From Rubripirellula tenax (GTDB taxonomy: Bacteria; Planctomycetota; Planctomycetia; Pirellulales; Pirellulaceae), in assembly GCF_007860125.1 (NCBI RefSeq), contig NZ_SJPW01000006.1:179744-243743 (forward strand): DNA of 64,000 nt, read 5' to 3'. Below the pieces are notes generated by a model that saw only the letters and a list, made by a program, of their open reading frames with translations, searched no databases and was not told the origin of the DNA. Shown piece by piece: positions 10,027 through 18,492 of this stretch. The translations under genes and the position numbers were made by a program. How positions within the stretch are numbered: position 1 is the stretch's first letter; the number at the start of each line of letters is the position of its first letter.

Positions 10027-10081
10027 TTAACCGGCGGATTTGCCGCGATAGGGTTCGCGACTCGTCTGCGAGTCCGTATTG

Positions 10082-11119
10082 TTATTGGATACTGATGGTC
10101 GTCGGCACTTGCGTGGTGCGAGTGCCAACAATGACCGCGCCGCTTCCTGCGGACGACGTTCGGCCGAGCGTGGCTTGCAGCAAATTCGCAAGCCGCCTGG
10201 CTTGAACGGGCGAGCGGACGATCGCAAAACACGCTGAACCGCTACCTGTCAATTGACACGTTATACCGGACGTCCGCCACACTGATTCTATGATTTCGTC
10301 AATTTGTGGTGCAAGTATTCTCGCCGGTTCTGACAATCGGTTGATCATCCGTCGGGTAATCGCCCTAAGATCGCCTCTTTCAAGCGAACGCACGATTTCG
10401 CTGCCGTCAATCGGTTCGTCCGGCACTTGCGAAGCTGCGTAAACTTTGCCGGTTGATAGGCTGACGCTCGGATAGATGACGACGACATGCAGCGGCTCGG
10501 CCAGATTGACGGGTGATAAGCATTCGCCGCGACCGGTTGCGCGAATCGCTGACATCGGATTGATACCAAGCCCCAAGAAGAACGGTACATCGCTGCCAAT
10601 CGATGCTGCGATGTCCATCAATTTTGGATGACGCGAATCGATACCGCATAGCTTTGCTGCACAAGCGATCGCCGAGGCTGCGTCGCTGCTGGCACCGCCC
10701 ATGCCCGCGCCCGCCGGAACGCTTTTCCGAAGTTCACAATCGAAACCACCGACGATGTTGAATTCCGCGATGAATCGGGATAGCGCTCGGGACACCAGAT
10801 TTGATTCGCCGACCGGTATTGAAAGCAGATCATTCGACCGTTTGGGGTCATCGTCGATGCCCAGTCGTTGGGCGACGACTTTCCGCGACGGCAACCAATC
10901 GATCGTTAAGCGTATGCCCGGCTCGGTGCTGCGGCGGATTCGCAGTTCGTCGCACCAGTCGATCGGAACCATCACCGTATCGATCTCATGAAAGCCATCG
11001 TCGCGACGCGCTTTCAATTCCAAAAACAGATTCAATTTTGCCGGCGCCCGCGTGTGGGCAACCGTCCCGACGGGATAGCCGCCGATTTCGGGTGCGTTCT
11101 TGGAAGCGAGGCCGTTCAT
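10082..11119 (-). CDS. ispE: 4-diphosphocytidyl-2-C-methyl-D-erythritol kinase
   Basis: IspE phosphorylates CDP-methylerythritol in the MEP pathway of isoprenoid synthesis. The 345-aa protein has the GHMP-kinase layout: N-terminal APAKLNLFLEL (substrate Lys/Asn region, residues about 28-38), ATP-binding PAGAGMGGASSDAA, the SIGSDVPFFL segment with catalytic Asp, and C-terminal 'CQLTGSGSACFAI'. Its ATG (11119-11117) overlaps the lpxI stop by four bases (ATGA), so it is the third gene of an lpxD-lpxI-ispE operon and likely translationally coupled. The protein is somewhat longer than typical IspE (about 285-300 aa) because of inserts around residues 70-95. Confidence 0.93.
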   Translation of the reverse strand: MNGLASKNAPEIGGYPVGTVAHTRAPAKLNLFLELKARRDDGFHEIDTVMVPIDWCDELRIRRSTEPGIRLTIDWLPSRKVVAQRLGIDDDPKRSNDLLSIPVGESNLVSRALSRFIAEFNIVGGFDCELRKSVPAGAGMGGASSDAASAIACAAKLCGIDSRHPKLMDIAASIGSDVPFFLGLGINPMSAIRATGRGECLSPVNLAEPLHVVVIYPSVSLSTGKVYAASQVPDEPIDGSEIVRSLERGDLRAITRRMINRLSEPARILAPQIDEIIESVWRTSGITCQLTGSGSACFAIVRSPVQARRLANLLQATLGRTSSAGSGAVIVGTRTTQVPTTISIQ

Positions 11120-12075
11120 GCCACACGCCGCGCTGCGGTGTGCATGCTCCGGTGCAATTGTTCGTCTTCGATTGCGATTAGGGTTATGCCAGCCGCTTTC
11201 GCATCGGCAAACGTTTTCTCGCGTTCGACAACGATCGTCTTGTCCGCTTCGACTACGATCGCCTTTCCGCCCGCGGCACGAACTTTCTCGATCGTCTGCG
11301 GGCCAATCGTGGGAACATCGAACCGCATGTCTTGGTTTGGTTTGCTGACCTTCACCATGGTCCATCCGCCGCGTTTGCAGAGTTCGCCGGTCCTTTGGAT
11401 GCAGGCGTCGGTTCCTTCGATCGCTTCGACGGCGATGATTGTGCCGTCTTTGATTGTGATCGTTTGCCCGATGTCCATGCCGCCCATCTGTTTGGCGACG
11501 GCCCAGCCCGCATCGATGTCGTTTTGTAGCGTCGCCGAAGGAGCAACGCCCGCTAATAGTCCGCAATTCACAAGCAGCTCCGGAGCAAAATCGGTAGCGG
11601 CGCAAATCTCAATGCCGCTGCGCGTGTAGGTATCAGTGACGGCCAATAGCAAGCTATCGTCGCGAGCATCTCGGCGGCGTCCGAATAGAACCGGTCCGAA
11701 TGTGCGGATGCAAGTCAGGTCCGGAAAATGTTGTAGCCAGATCGAACCGCTGTAAAGTAGGTCTGCTTTGAACAGCTTGCCCGCCATAGTGACATGTCGG
11801 ACTCCGTTACGTCGAAAATATCGCAAGTGCTTGCCGATTTTTCCCACGCCGGACCAAAGGACATGGTCGCAAATGGATTCCAGCGAGCTGCTGGCGTGAC
11901 CCTTGATCGCGATGCAAGACACCGAATGGCCGCTGCGAACAAGTTCTTGCGCAACTTCAACCGGAAAGTTGCCCCATCCGGCAACCAAGCCAATCGGCGG
12001 CAAGTCGTGTTTGGCATGGTGATGGGCCAGGAGCGTTTGCGAACGTGCCGGCCGGTAACCGAGTCGATCGATCAT
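11116..12075 (-). CDS. lpxI: UDP-2,3-diacylglucosamine pyrophosphatase, LpxI type
   Basis: LpxI hydrolyses UDP-2,3-diacylglucosamine to lipid X in lipid A synthesis, replacing LpxH. The 319-aa protein shows the LpxI family blocks: 'IGLVAGWGNFPVEVAQ' near residue 28, 'VGKIGKHLRYFRRNGVRHVTMAGK', 'DDSLLLAV' and the C-terminal 'EAIEGTDACIQRTGEL...VKVSKPNQDMRFDVPTIG' that forms the active-site domain. It overlaps both neighbours by ATGA (lpxD stop with its start, its stop with the ispE start). The N-terminus is about 25 aa longer than the E-value core of the family, but the overlap supports ATG 12075. Confidence 0.92.
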   Translation of the reverse strand: MIDRLGYRPARSQTLLAHHHAKHDLPPIGLVAGWGNFPVEVAQELVRSGHSVSCIAIKGHASSSLESICDHVLWSGVGKIGKHLRYFRRNGVRHVTMAGKLFKADLLYSGSIWLQHFPDLTCIRTFGPVLFGRRRDARDDSLLLAVTDTYTRSGIEICAATDFAPELLVNCGLLAGVAPSATLQNDIDAGWAVAKQMGGMDIGQTITIKDGTIIAVEAIEGTDACIQRTGELCKRGGWTMVKVSKPNQDMRFDVPTIGPQTIEKVRAAGGKAIVVEADKTIVVEREKTFADAKAAGITLIAIEDEQLHRSMHTAARRVA

Positions 12076-13172
12076 GCCGCACTGCGGTCCGGATGGTCGG
12101 GGAAAGTCTTCGAGTCGGCCGAATCGGATGAGCTTGATTCCGCGATCCGCGATGTCAATTGATCAAGATCGCGGCGAAGCTGTTTGACCTCACGACGCAT
12201 CTCGGGCAATTTGCGTTCGACGGCCATGATTTGCATCTGTTCGCGTTGGGGAGTGGCGGGTGACCCAAGGTAGACTTGGTTGCCGACACAGTCGTCCATG
12301 ACACCGGCCTGGGCACCGACGATCGCGTGATCACCCAGCGTGACGTGATCTTTCAGTCCGACTTGACCGGCAAGGATGACATAGTCGCCGGTTCGCGAAC
12401 TGCCGGCGATTCCGACTTGGCTGCACAACAAGTTGTGGCGTCCGATTTGACAGTTGTGAGCGATCATTACTTGATTATCGATCTTCGTGCCCTCGCCGAT
12501 TCGCGTCGCACCGTACGTGCCCCGGTCGATCGTAGCACCCGCACCGATTTCGACGTCGGATTCAATAGCGACGTAACCCAATTGGGCCGTCGGAACGTGG
12601 CGGCCGTTTTGTTGGCGATAGCCGAATCCGTGCGCACCGATGACGGTCCCGGCGTGGATGATGACTCGATCGGCAAGTTCCGTGTACTCGTAGAGCGTCA
12701 CATTGGGATGGATCACACAATCGGCGCCGATCTTGCATCGCGGCATGATGACAACGCCCGGTCGGACTCGCGTACGAGGACCAATGACGACGTCGGCGCC
12801 AATCGTCACACCGGGGTGTACGGTCGCCGTGGGGTGAATGGTCGCAGTGGGATCGACCCCGTCGGCGAGTGGAGTGTCGTCGATCGCGGGTCGAAAGTGG
12901 GCAACGATTTTCGCGAAGGCTTCGTGAGGATCGGCGACGACGATTTGGGCGCACGAAATTGCTTCAGTCTCGGATGACGTCACCACCGCAAGAACTCCGG
13001 ACGATTCGATCCGCGGCGCGATCGCGGCGGCTTTTTTGGGGTCGTCCAGCATGGTGATCTGGCCCGGTTGGGCTTGATCGGGCGGATTGGCACCGGTGCA
13101 GACGGTGTCTCCGACGCCACTTTTGGTGACAAGGCGACCACCTACGATTGCGGCGATTTGTGACAGTTGCAT
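12072..13172 (-). CDS. lpxD: UDP-3-O-acylglucosamine N-acyltransferase
   Basis: LpxD adds the N-linked hydroxyacyl chain in lipid A synthesis. The 366-aa protein starts with the LpxD-specific uridine-binding domain (MQLSQIAAIVGGRLV...) and continues as a left-handed parallel beta-helix with hexapeptide repeats from about residue 105 to 320. The catalytic His is His239 in MIAHNCQIG, the same number as in the E. coli enzyme. A C-terminal coiled helix (about 325-350) closes the trimer. Start ATG 13172 gives the family N-terminus; a longer frame to 13235 adds 21 residues of no family resemblance. First gene of lpxD-lpxI-ispE. Confidence 0.95.
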   Translation of the reverse strand: MQLSQIAAIVGGRLVTKSGVGDTVCTGANPPDQAQPGQITMLDDPKKAAAIAPRIESSGVLAVVTSSETEAISCAQIVVADPHEAFAKIVAHFRPAIDDTPLADGVDPTATIHPTATVHPGVTIGADVVIGPRTRVRPGVVIMPRCKIGADCVIHPNVTLYEYTELADRVIIHAGTVIGAHGFGYRQQNGRHVPTAQLGYVAIESDVEIGAGATIDRGTYGATRIGEGTKIDNQVMIAHNCQIGRHNLLCSQVGIAGSSRTGDYVILAGQVGLKDHVTLGDHAIVGAQAGVMDDCVGNQVYLGSPATPQREQMQIMAVERKLPEMRREVKQLRRDLDQLTSRIAESSSSDSADSKTFPDHPDRSAA

Positions 13173-13477
13173 CGTTTTCCCCGCATTCGGTAGCTGACAG
13201 TAGTTCTCGACTTGCCTACCTATACAAACTGGCATCCGACGGGATCAAGGTGAAAAAACACGATGGTTGAGTCTGAGTTGGGCCAACAATCAACGATTCG
13301 GGCAGCCCTTGTGACCCCGCGGGCGGGGATCGAACTGAAAAGCAGCTCGGCACCCTGCCCTGCACCTCCTATTGATTCCTAATTCCCTTCTCCGTCCGTT
13401 CGATCCGTGTTCACGAAGGTCCGTTTGTGCTTAATTACTGACCCAGTTCTTGTCGCCCATCGCCTTCCGAGTCTTCG
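13173..13477. other. Intergenic region, no gene seen
   Basis: A 305-base spacer between divergent lpxD and the methyltransferase-like gene; it should carry both promoters. A GTTCGATCCCC string on the minus strand (13323-13333) looks like a tRNA T-loop, but there is no pairing T-stem, anticodon stem or acceptor, so no tRNA is called. Confidence 0.6.
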
Positions 13478-14092
13478 ATGCTTCAGCCGATCCCTGTTCC
13501 GGAAAATGTGCTTGAGTACGTTTTGTCGCGTGAGGCCGCGCGGTTGCTTGATGATGCGGACGTGCGGATCACGGACTTCACCAGACGCCAGCGGCCGGCG
13601 ATCGAGAACTTTGTCGTCTGTGATTTTCGATTGGTCGACGCCGCGCTGGCCTGGATCGACGATGCCGACTTGGCGTGTGGCCAACGGTTTTGCGAATGGG
13701 GAAGCGGATTCGGTGTTGTCGCGATGTTGGCGGGCCTGCGCGGTTGGGAATCGTGTGGGATTGAAGTCGAACCCGCGTTGATCGACCAAGCGCACGACTT
13801 GGCGGAGGATCACGACATTGATGTCCAGTTCGCTGCCGGAAGCTTTATCCCCGAAGGCGCCGATGAATTGCTGGACTTTGTCGAAGACATTTCTCACATC
13901 GACACCGATTGCCCTAGCGGTTACGACGAATTGGATACCGACATCGCAGATTTCGATTTGTTTTTCGCGTTTCCTTGGCCGGGCGAGCACGGGTTTTGGG
14001 AAGCGGTGTTCGAACGGTACGCGGCAACGAACGCGTTGCTGTTGACGTACCACGGCATCGAGAGCATCAAGCTGCAGCGGAAAGTTTCTTAA
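13478..14092 (+). CDS. Class I SAM-methyltransferase-like protein
   Basis: A 204-aa cytoplasmic protein with a Rossmann-like motif I, 'RFCEWGSGFGVVAML' (residues about 66-82), and an acidic strand-2 end 'CGIEVEPALIDQAHDLAE', where the Glu after GI would bind the SAM ribose. After 'FDLFFAFPWPGEHGFWEAVF' (post-I, motif IV position) the chain ends early, so it is near the lower size limit for a SAM methyltransferase. Substrate unknown. The family occurs in planctomycetes and proteobacteria as 'class I SAM-dependent methyltransferase'. It is followed 33 bases later by the M24 peptidase gene. Confidence 0.72.
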   Translation: MLQPIPVPENVLEYVLSREAARLLDDADVRITDFTRRQRPAIENFVVCDFRLVDAALAWIDDADLACGQRFCEWGSGFGVVAMLAGLRGWESCGIEVEPALIDQAHDLAEDHDIDVQFAAGSFIPEGADELLDFVEDISHIDTDCPSGYDELDTDIADFDLFFAFPWPGEHGFWEAVFERYAATNALLLTYHGIESIKLQRKVS

Positions 14093-14125
14093 TCATCAAT
14101 TCCTCAATCTTTGGCCGTTCCACTC

Positions 14126-15232
14126 ATGTCATCTGAAGCCCGTTTGGATCGATTGGCTCAACAACTCGCTTCGCTAGAAGTCGATGCGTTCTTGGTTACC
14201 GACGAAACCAACGTTCGTTATCTCAGCGGGTTTACCGGCGACAGTTCGTCGTTGTTGATCACGTCGGCGGGGACAACGGTTTTGTCGGACGGTCGATACG
14301 AAACTCAATTGGCCCAACAGTGTCCGAAGTTGGCCACGGCGATTCGGCCGCCCGACCAGACGCTGGTCGAATTGACGGTCGAAGTCCTGGCCGCTTCACC
14401 GCAGCGACGTGTTGCCATCGAAGCCCATCATTGGACGCTTGCTGGATTCGGCAAACTCCGTCAAGCATGCGACAGCGTCCAGTGGTCCGAGACGACGGGC
14501 GTCGTCGAAGAGTTGCGGATGATCAAGGATGCCAACGAGATCGCGATCACGCGTCGCGCGGTCGAGATCGCTCAGCGCGCGTTCGCCTCGGTACGGCCGA
14601 TGTTGACCGACGCGATGACCGAGCGGTCGGTGGCTCACGAATTGGAAGCCAAAATGCGATCGCTCGGTGCCGAGGGTTGCTCGTTTGCGCCGATCGTTGC
14701 GGCCGGTCCGGCCGGTGCCCTGCCACACTATCGACCGTCGGATCTAAAACTGGGCGACCGAACGATGGGCGGCGAGCCGACTTTGTTGATCGATTGGGGA
14801 GCAAAGTATGAAGGCTACGCCAGCGACTTGACGCGGACCTTGCACCGGCCGGGCGCCAGCGATCGTTACCGACGCGCCTACGAAGCGGTCTTGGAGGCTC
14901 AGTTGGCCGCGATCGGCACGATCGGGCCAGGCGTCAAGGCCAGCGCCGTCGATGCCGTCGCCCGGGGGGTGCTGGCACGGCATGGCATGGTTGACGCTTT
15001 CAAACATGGTCTGGGGCACGGGACGGGGCTGCAAATCCACGAATCTCCGCGAATGTCGGCCAGTAGCACTGAAACACTTGCCGCCGGCATGATCATCACG
15101 GTTGAGCCGGGGGTGTATTTTGCGGGTGAATTTGGCGTTCGTATCGAAGATGACATCCTTGTGACGGATTCCGGATGCGAGGTACTGAGTGACTTGCCAA
15201 AGGGACTCGAAGATTCTGTCTGGTTGTTGTAA
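14126..15232 (+). CDS. M24-family Xaa-Pro-type aminopeptidase
   Basis: A 368-aa cytoplasmic metallopeptidase with a creatinase-type N-terminal domain (residues about 1-130) and a pita-bread catalytic domain. The five metal ligands are all visible: Asp223 (LIDWGAKY), Asp234 (ASDLTRT), His298 (HGLGHGTG), Glu327 (TVEPGVYF) and Glu341 (VRIEDD). Members of this group (PepP/PepQ/YpdF) cleave X-Pro or X-Ala N-termini. Start placed at ATG 14126 (MSSEARLDRL), which fits the family; a TTG 15 bases upstream is the alternative. It sits before accB-accC and the EF-P-like gene, an order seen in many bacteria (pepP/efp/accB/accC). Confidence 0.9.
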   Translation: MSSEARLDRLAQQLASLEVDAFLVTDETNVRYLSGFTGDSSSLLITSAGTTVLSDGRYETQLAQQCPKLATAIRPPDQTLVELTVEVLAASPQRRVAIEAHHWTLAGFGKLRQACDSVQWSETTGVVEELRMIKDANEIAITRRAVEIAQRAFASVRPMLTDAMTERSVAHELEAKMRSLGAEGCSFAPIVAAGPAGALPHYRPSDLKLGDRTMGGEPTLLIDWGAKYEGYASDLTRTLHRPGASDRYRRAYEAVLEAQLAAIGTIGPGVKASAVDAVARGVLARHGMVDAFKHGLGHGTGLQIHESPRMSASSTETLAAGMIITVEPGVYFAGEFGVRIEDDILVTDSGCEVLSDLPKGLEDSVWLL

Positions 15233-15314
15233 AACTTTGGCAGCAAACAAACGTCCCGATCCTAGAGAAGGGATATTTCCCATCAATACGAATCTACCCG
15301 ACCGCGAGTCCAGC

Positions 15315-15791
15315 ATGAGCAAAGGCGGAAAGCCAAAGGATGTGTTCGACGTCGAACGTATCCGCCAGATCATTCAATTGATGGAAGAACACGACTTGTC
15401 GGAAGTCGATCTGCAGCAAGGTGACGAGAAAATCAAGCTCGGCCGTGGTGCAAAGAACGTCTATTCACCACCTCCGGTCGCGGCCCCTGCGTACGCGGCA
15501 TCTGCTCCCGCGGCGGCCGCGGGCGGATCACCACCCGAGGATGCCGGCACGTTCACGATCAACGCGCCGATGGTCGGCACCTTTTACAGCAAAGCGACTC
15601 CGGAATCGCCTTCGTTCGTGAAGGTCGGTGATCATGTCGGGCCTGATACGGTGGTTTGTATCGTCGAAGCCATGAAGGTCTTCAATGAGATTCCCGCCGA
15701 ATGCAGCGGAACGATTGTGGCGGTCTTGGCAAGCGATCAAGAGCCCGTCGATTTTGGCAAGCCGATGTTCCGCGTGAAGCCGGACGCCTAA
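15315..15791 (+). CDS. accB: Biotin carboxyl carrier protein of acetyl-CoA carboxylase
   Basis: AccB carries biotin between biotin carboxylase and carboxyltransferase in malonyl-CoA synthesis. The 158-aa protein has an N-terminal helix region (DVERIRQIIQLMEEHDLSEV), a Pro/Ala-rich hinge at about 50-75, and a C-terminal biotinyl domain with the EAMKV motif; the biotinylated residue is Lys121. The thumb segment characteristic of AccB (APMVGTFYSKATPESPSFVK) is present. Start ATG 15315; upstream in-frame sequence (from 15189) lies in the 3' end of the peptidase gene and is not part of the family. Confidence 0.95.
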   Translation: MSKGGKPKDVFDVERIRQIIQLMEEHDLSEVDLQQGDEKIKLGRGAKNVYSPPPVAAPAYAASAPAAAAGGSPPEDAGTFTINAPMVGTFYSKATPESPSFVKVGDHVGPDTVVCIVEAMKVFNEIPAECSGTIVAVLASDQEPVDFGKPMFRVKPDA

Positions 15792-15818
15792 TCGGTGGCC
15801 GCGAAAGCTGAGAATCCC

Positions 15819-17162
15819 GTGTTCAATAAAATTTTGATCGCCAACCGTGGCGAGATCGCTTTGCGCATCATCCGAGCCTGTCGCGAGATGGGCATCGGTT
15901 CCGTTGCTGTTTACAGCCAGGCCGACGCCGAGTCGATGCACGTTCGTCTGGCGGACGAAGCCTATTGCGTCGGCGGGCCGCGAAGCAGCGACAGCTATCT
16001 GAAGATCGATCAGATCATCGCCGCGGCGGAAGTGTCGGGTGCCGACGCGATTCACCCGGGATACGGCTTCTTGGCCGAGAACGCGCACTTCAACGAAGTT
16101 TGCCGGTCCAGTGGGTTCGAATTCATCGGCCCCAGTCCGACCGCGATGGAAAAACTGGGTGATAAGAACACCGCGCGCTCGATGGCGATCGCCAGCAAGG
16201 TGCCCGTGGTCCCCGGCAGCGACGGGTTGATCGACGACGACTCGCAGGCTCTCGAGATCGCAAAAAAGATCGGTTTTCCCGTGCTGATCAAAGCAACCGC
16301 AGGCGGCGGCGGCAAAGGCATGCGGGTTGCCGAGACGGAACATTCGTTGATGAAGGCGCTGGACCAAGCCCGCACCGAAGCGCAAGCAGCGTTCGGAAAC
16401 GGTGGTGTTTATTTGGAACGTTATGTCGGTCGGCCAAGGCACATCGAAGTGCAAGTCATCGCCGATTCGCACGGCAATGTTTGCCACTTGTTCGAACGTG
16501 ATTGCAGCGTGCAGCGCCGTCACCAAAAATTAATCGAAGAAGCGCCTAGTCCGAATCTTCCGCCCAAACGCCGCAAAGAAATTTGCGAAGCAGCGGTGCG
16601 AATGATTCGCGGGGCCGAATACACCAATGCCGGCACCGTCGAATTCATTGTTGACCAAGACGACAATTTCTACTTCATCGAAGTCAACGCGCGGATCCAA
16701 GTGGAACACCCGGTATCGGAAATGATCACCGGCGTCGATTTGATCAAAGAGCAGATTCGGGTTGCGGCGGGTTTGCCGCTGTCGTTCAAGCAGAAAGATT
16801 TGTCGGTTCGCGGGCACGCGCTCGAATGCCGGATCAATGCCGAGAACCCCGACAAGAATTTTCAACCCAACCCAGGCAAGATCACCGGCTTTTTCGCGCC
16901 CGGCGGTTTAGGTGTCCGTTTCGATTCGCACGTTTACACGGGCTATACAGTTCCGCCGCATTACGATTCGATGATCGGCAAACTGATCGTACACTGTCCG
17001 ACGCGCGCCGAAGCGATCGCCACGATGCGTCGGGCGTTGGCCGAATTGCAGGTCGAAGGAATCAGCACGACAGCGGCATTTCATGACAAAGTCCTGAAGC
17101 ATCCCGAGTTCGTCGCAGGCTTACACGACACGAAGTTCGTTGAACGTGAATTTTTGAATTAA
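15819..17162 (+). CDS. accC: Biotin carboxylase subunit of acetyl-CoA carboxylase
   Basis: ATP-grasp enzyme that carboxylates the biotin of AccB. From GTG 15819 the protein is 447 aa and begins [15 protein letters not shown], exactly the family start and length (447-449 aa). A GTG at 15795 would add eight residues. Visible are [10 protein letters not shown], the Gly-rich ATP loop [12 protein letters not shown], '[18 protein letters not shown]', and the catalytic '[23 protein letters not shown]' (Glu/Asn/Arg/Glu set). It follows accB by 27 bases in an operon. Confidence 0.95.
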   Translation: MFNKILIANRGEIALRIIRACREMGIGSVAVYSQADAESMHVRLADEAYCVGGPRSSDSYLKIDQIIAAAEVSGADAIHPGYGFLAENAHFNEVCRSSGFEFIGPSPTAMEKLGDKNTARSMAIASKVPVVPGSDGLIDDDSQALEIAKKIGFPVLIKATAGGGGKGMRVAETEHSLMKALDQARTEAQAAFGNGGVYLERYVGRPRHIEVQVIADSHGNVCHLFERDCSVQRRHQKLIEEAPSPNLPPKRRKEICEAAVRMIRGAEYTNAGTVEFIVDQDDNFYFIEVNARIQVEHPVSEMITGVDLIKEQIRVAAGLPLSFKQKDLSVRGHALECRINAENPDKNFQPNPGKITGFFAPGGLGVRFDSHVYTGYTVPPHYDSMIGKLIVHCPTRAEAIATMRRALAELQVEGISTTAAFHDKVLKHPEFVAGLHDTKFVEREFLN

Positions 17163-17171
17163 CGGGACGCC

Positions 17172-17840
17172 GTGTTTTTTTTCATCGACCCGTTCGCGAT
17201 CCTGCTCGCATTGGTTCCCTTGATTGGGTACTTGATGATTTTCAGCTTCATTCGATTGTCGGGTCGGGCGTTGGTGACGACGGGCGCACGCGACATCGCA
17301 GCGCTGGCGGTCGGAATTTCTGGACTGTTGGCGGTTGGCCCCGCCGAGTTGTTTTTCCCGTCGACGGCGGCGACGCTGTTCGGGCCAGTCGTTTGGTTAG
17401 CCCTGATCGCGTTCTATTTGCTGGTCGTCGCGTTGATAACGCTAACAAGTCGGCCAAAGTTGGTCGTCTTTGGACGCTCGCCCGAGGACGTCTACCCCGC
17501 CCTGGCCCGTGCTTGCAAACGAATCGATGACAGCTCAGTCGGCGATGACCGAGCATTGCAAATTCGATTGCCAAAGTTGGGAATCCACGTTCGCGTCGAT
17601 GGACAACGCGGCATGGATTACACCCGCGTGATGACATTCGAGCCCATCGGTGATCCCCGATTTTGGCAAATGTTGCTTGGGAATCTTCGCTTCGAGGTCA
17701 AGCAGGATGTCGTTGCGACGCCGCGTCGAGGGTTGGGCATGTTGGCGGTTGCCGTGTTGCTTGCCGGAGTCCTGATGTGGCAAGGATTCGGCAACCAGGA
17801 ATTAGTGGTCGAGGGCTTCCGCGATTGGCTTTGGCGATAG
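17172..17840 (+). CDS. Unrecognised membrane protein in the accBC-efp cluster
   Basis: A 222-aa protein with GTG start 17172, nine bases after the accC stop. Hydrophobic segments are at about residues 7-28, 40-62, 70-92 and a C-terminal one at about 187-203. The middle (95-180) is soluble and contains 'FGRSPEDVYPALARACKRID' and 'LRLPKLGIHVRVDGQRGMDYTR', probably cytoplasmic. No family recognised. Its tight spacing suggests co-transcription with accBC. Confidence 0.75.
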   Translation: MFFFIDPFAILLALVPLIGYLMIFSFIRLSGRALVTTGARDIAALAVGISGLLAVGPAELFFPSTAATLFGPVVWLALIAFYLLVVALITLTSRPKLVVFGRSPEDVYPALARACKRIDDSSVGDDRALQIRLPKLGIHVRVDGQRGMDYTRVMTFEPIGDPRFWQMLLGNLRFEVKQDVVATPRRGLGMLAVAVLLAGVLMWQGFGNQELVVEGFRDWLWR

Positions 17841-17914
17841 AGAATCTGCCCCACCATTCGGTGCAGTGCCACATACTTATTCGTCCTCGACTTTCCTGTG
17901 TCGGAACCCAAGCG

Positions 17915-18478
17915 ATGCTCGCAAAAGATATCAAGACCGGAACGGTTGTCGTCCACGACGGCAATCCCGTGATCATCCAAGGCATCAACGTCCAATCGCC
18001 GTCGGCGCGCGGTGCAGCGACCTTGTACAAGTTTCGTGCCCGCAACGTTTTGACCAAGAACAAGGTCGATATCGTTTTGAAGGGTACGGACAACTTGGAC
18101 GAGGCAGACTTTTCGCGGCGTGACGTTCAGGTCACGTATAGCGACGCGACGCATCTTCATTTGATGGACAAGGAAGACTTTCAAGACTACGAATTGCCGC
18201 TCGAGGAAGTCGAAGAGGAAATGCAGTACATGCCCGAGGGTTTAGAGGGCATCCGGGCGCTGATCTATAACGACGAATGTGTCGGGCTGGATCTGCCGCC
18301 GACCGTCGAGATGACGATCACCCAGTGTGACCCTAGCGTCAAAGGCAACTCGGCCACCTCGCGAAGCAAGCCCGCCACCATGGAAACCGGGCTGGTCGTT
18401 CAAGTGCCCGAGCACATCAAAGAAGGCGAGCGGTTGAAGATTGACACGCGAACAGGAATGTTTGTTTCGCGAGCTTAG
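17915..18478 (+). CDS. efpL: Elongation factor P-like protein, EfpL/YeiP type
   Basis: A 187-aa three-domain EF-P fold protein. The loop that reaches the peptidyl-transferase centre reads IQG-INVQSPSARGAATLYK, with Arg32 at the tip. This resembles the SPTARGAAT loop of YeiP/EfpL rather than the PGKGGAF or PGRGGAF loop of classical EF-P. Other YeiP-like blocks are 'MDKEDFQDYELP', 'EEMQYMPEG' and C-terminal 'KPATMETGLVVQVPEHIKEGE'. EF-P proteins relieve ribosome stalling at polyproline. Start ATG 17915 gives the family N-terminus (MLAKDIKTGTVV); the longer frame upstream belongs to the previous gene in another frame. Confidence 0.9.
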   Translation: MLAKDIKTGTVVVHDGNPVIIQGINVQSPSARGAATLYKFRARNVLTKNKVDIVLKGTDNLDEADFSRRDVQVTYSDATHLHLMDKEDFQDYELPLEEVEEEMQYMPEGLEGIRALIYNDECVGLDLPPTVEMTITQCDPSVKGNSATSRSKPATMETGLVVQVPEHIKEGERLKIDTRTGMFVSRA

Positions 18479-18492
18479 CCAGTCCAAACGTC

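Noticed and set aside
13311..13345. T-loop-like GTTCGATCCCC string suggesting a tRNA
   Set aside because: No T-stem partner, no anticodon arm or acceptor stem can be drawn.
13379..14053. 224-codon minus-strand frame antisense to the methyltransferase-like gene
   Set aside because: No domain, no signal peptide; the plus-strand frame has the SAM motif.
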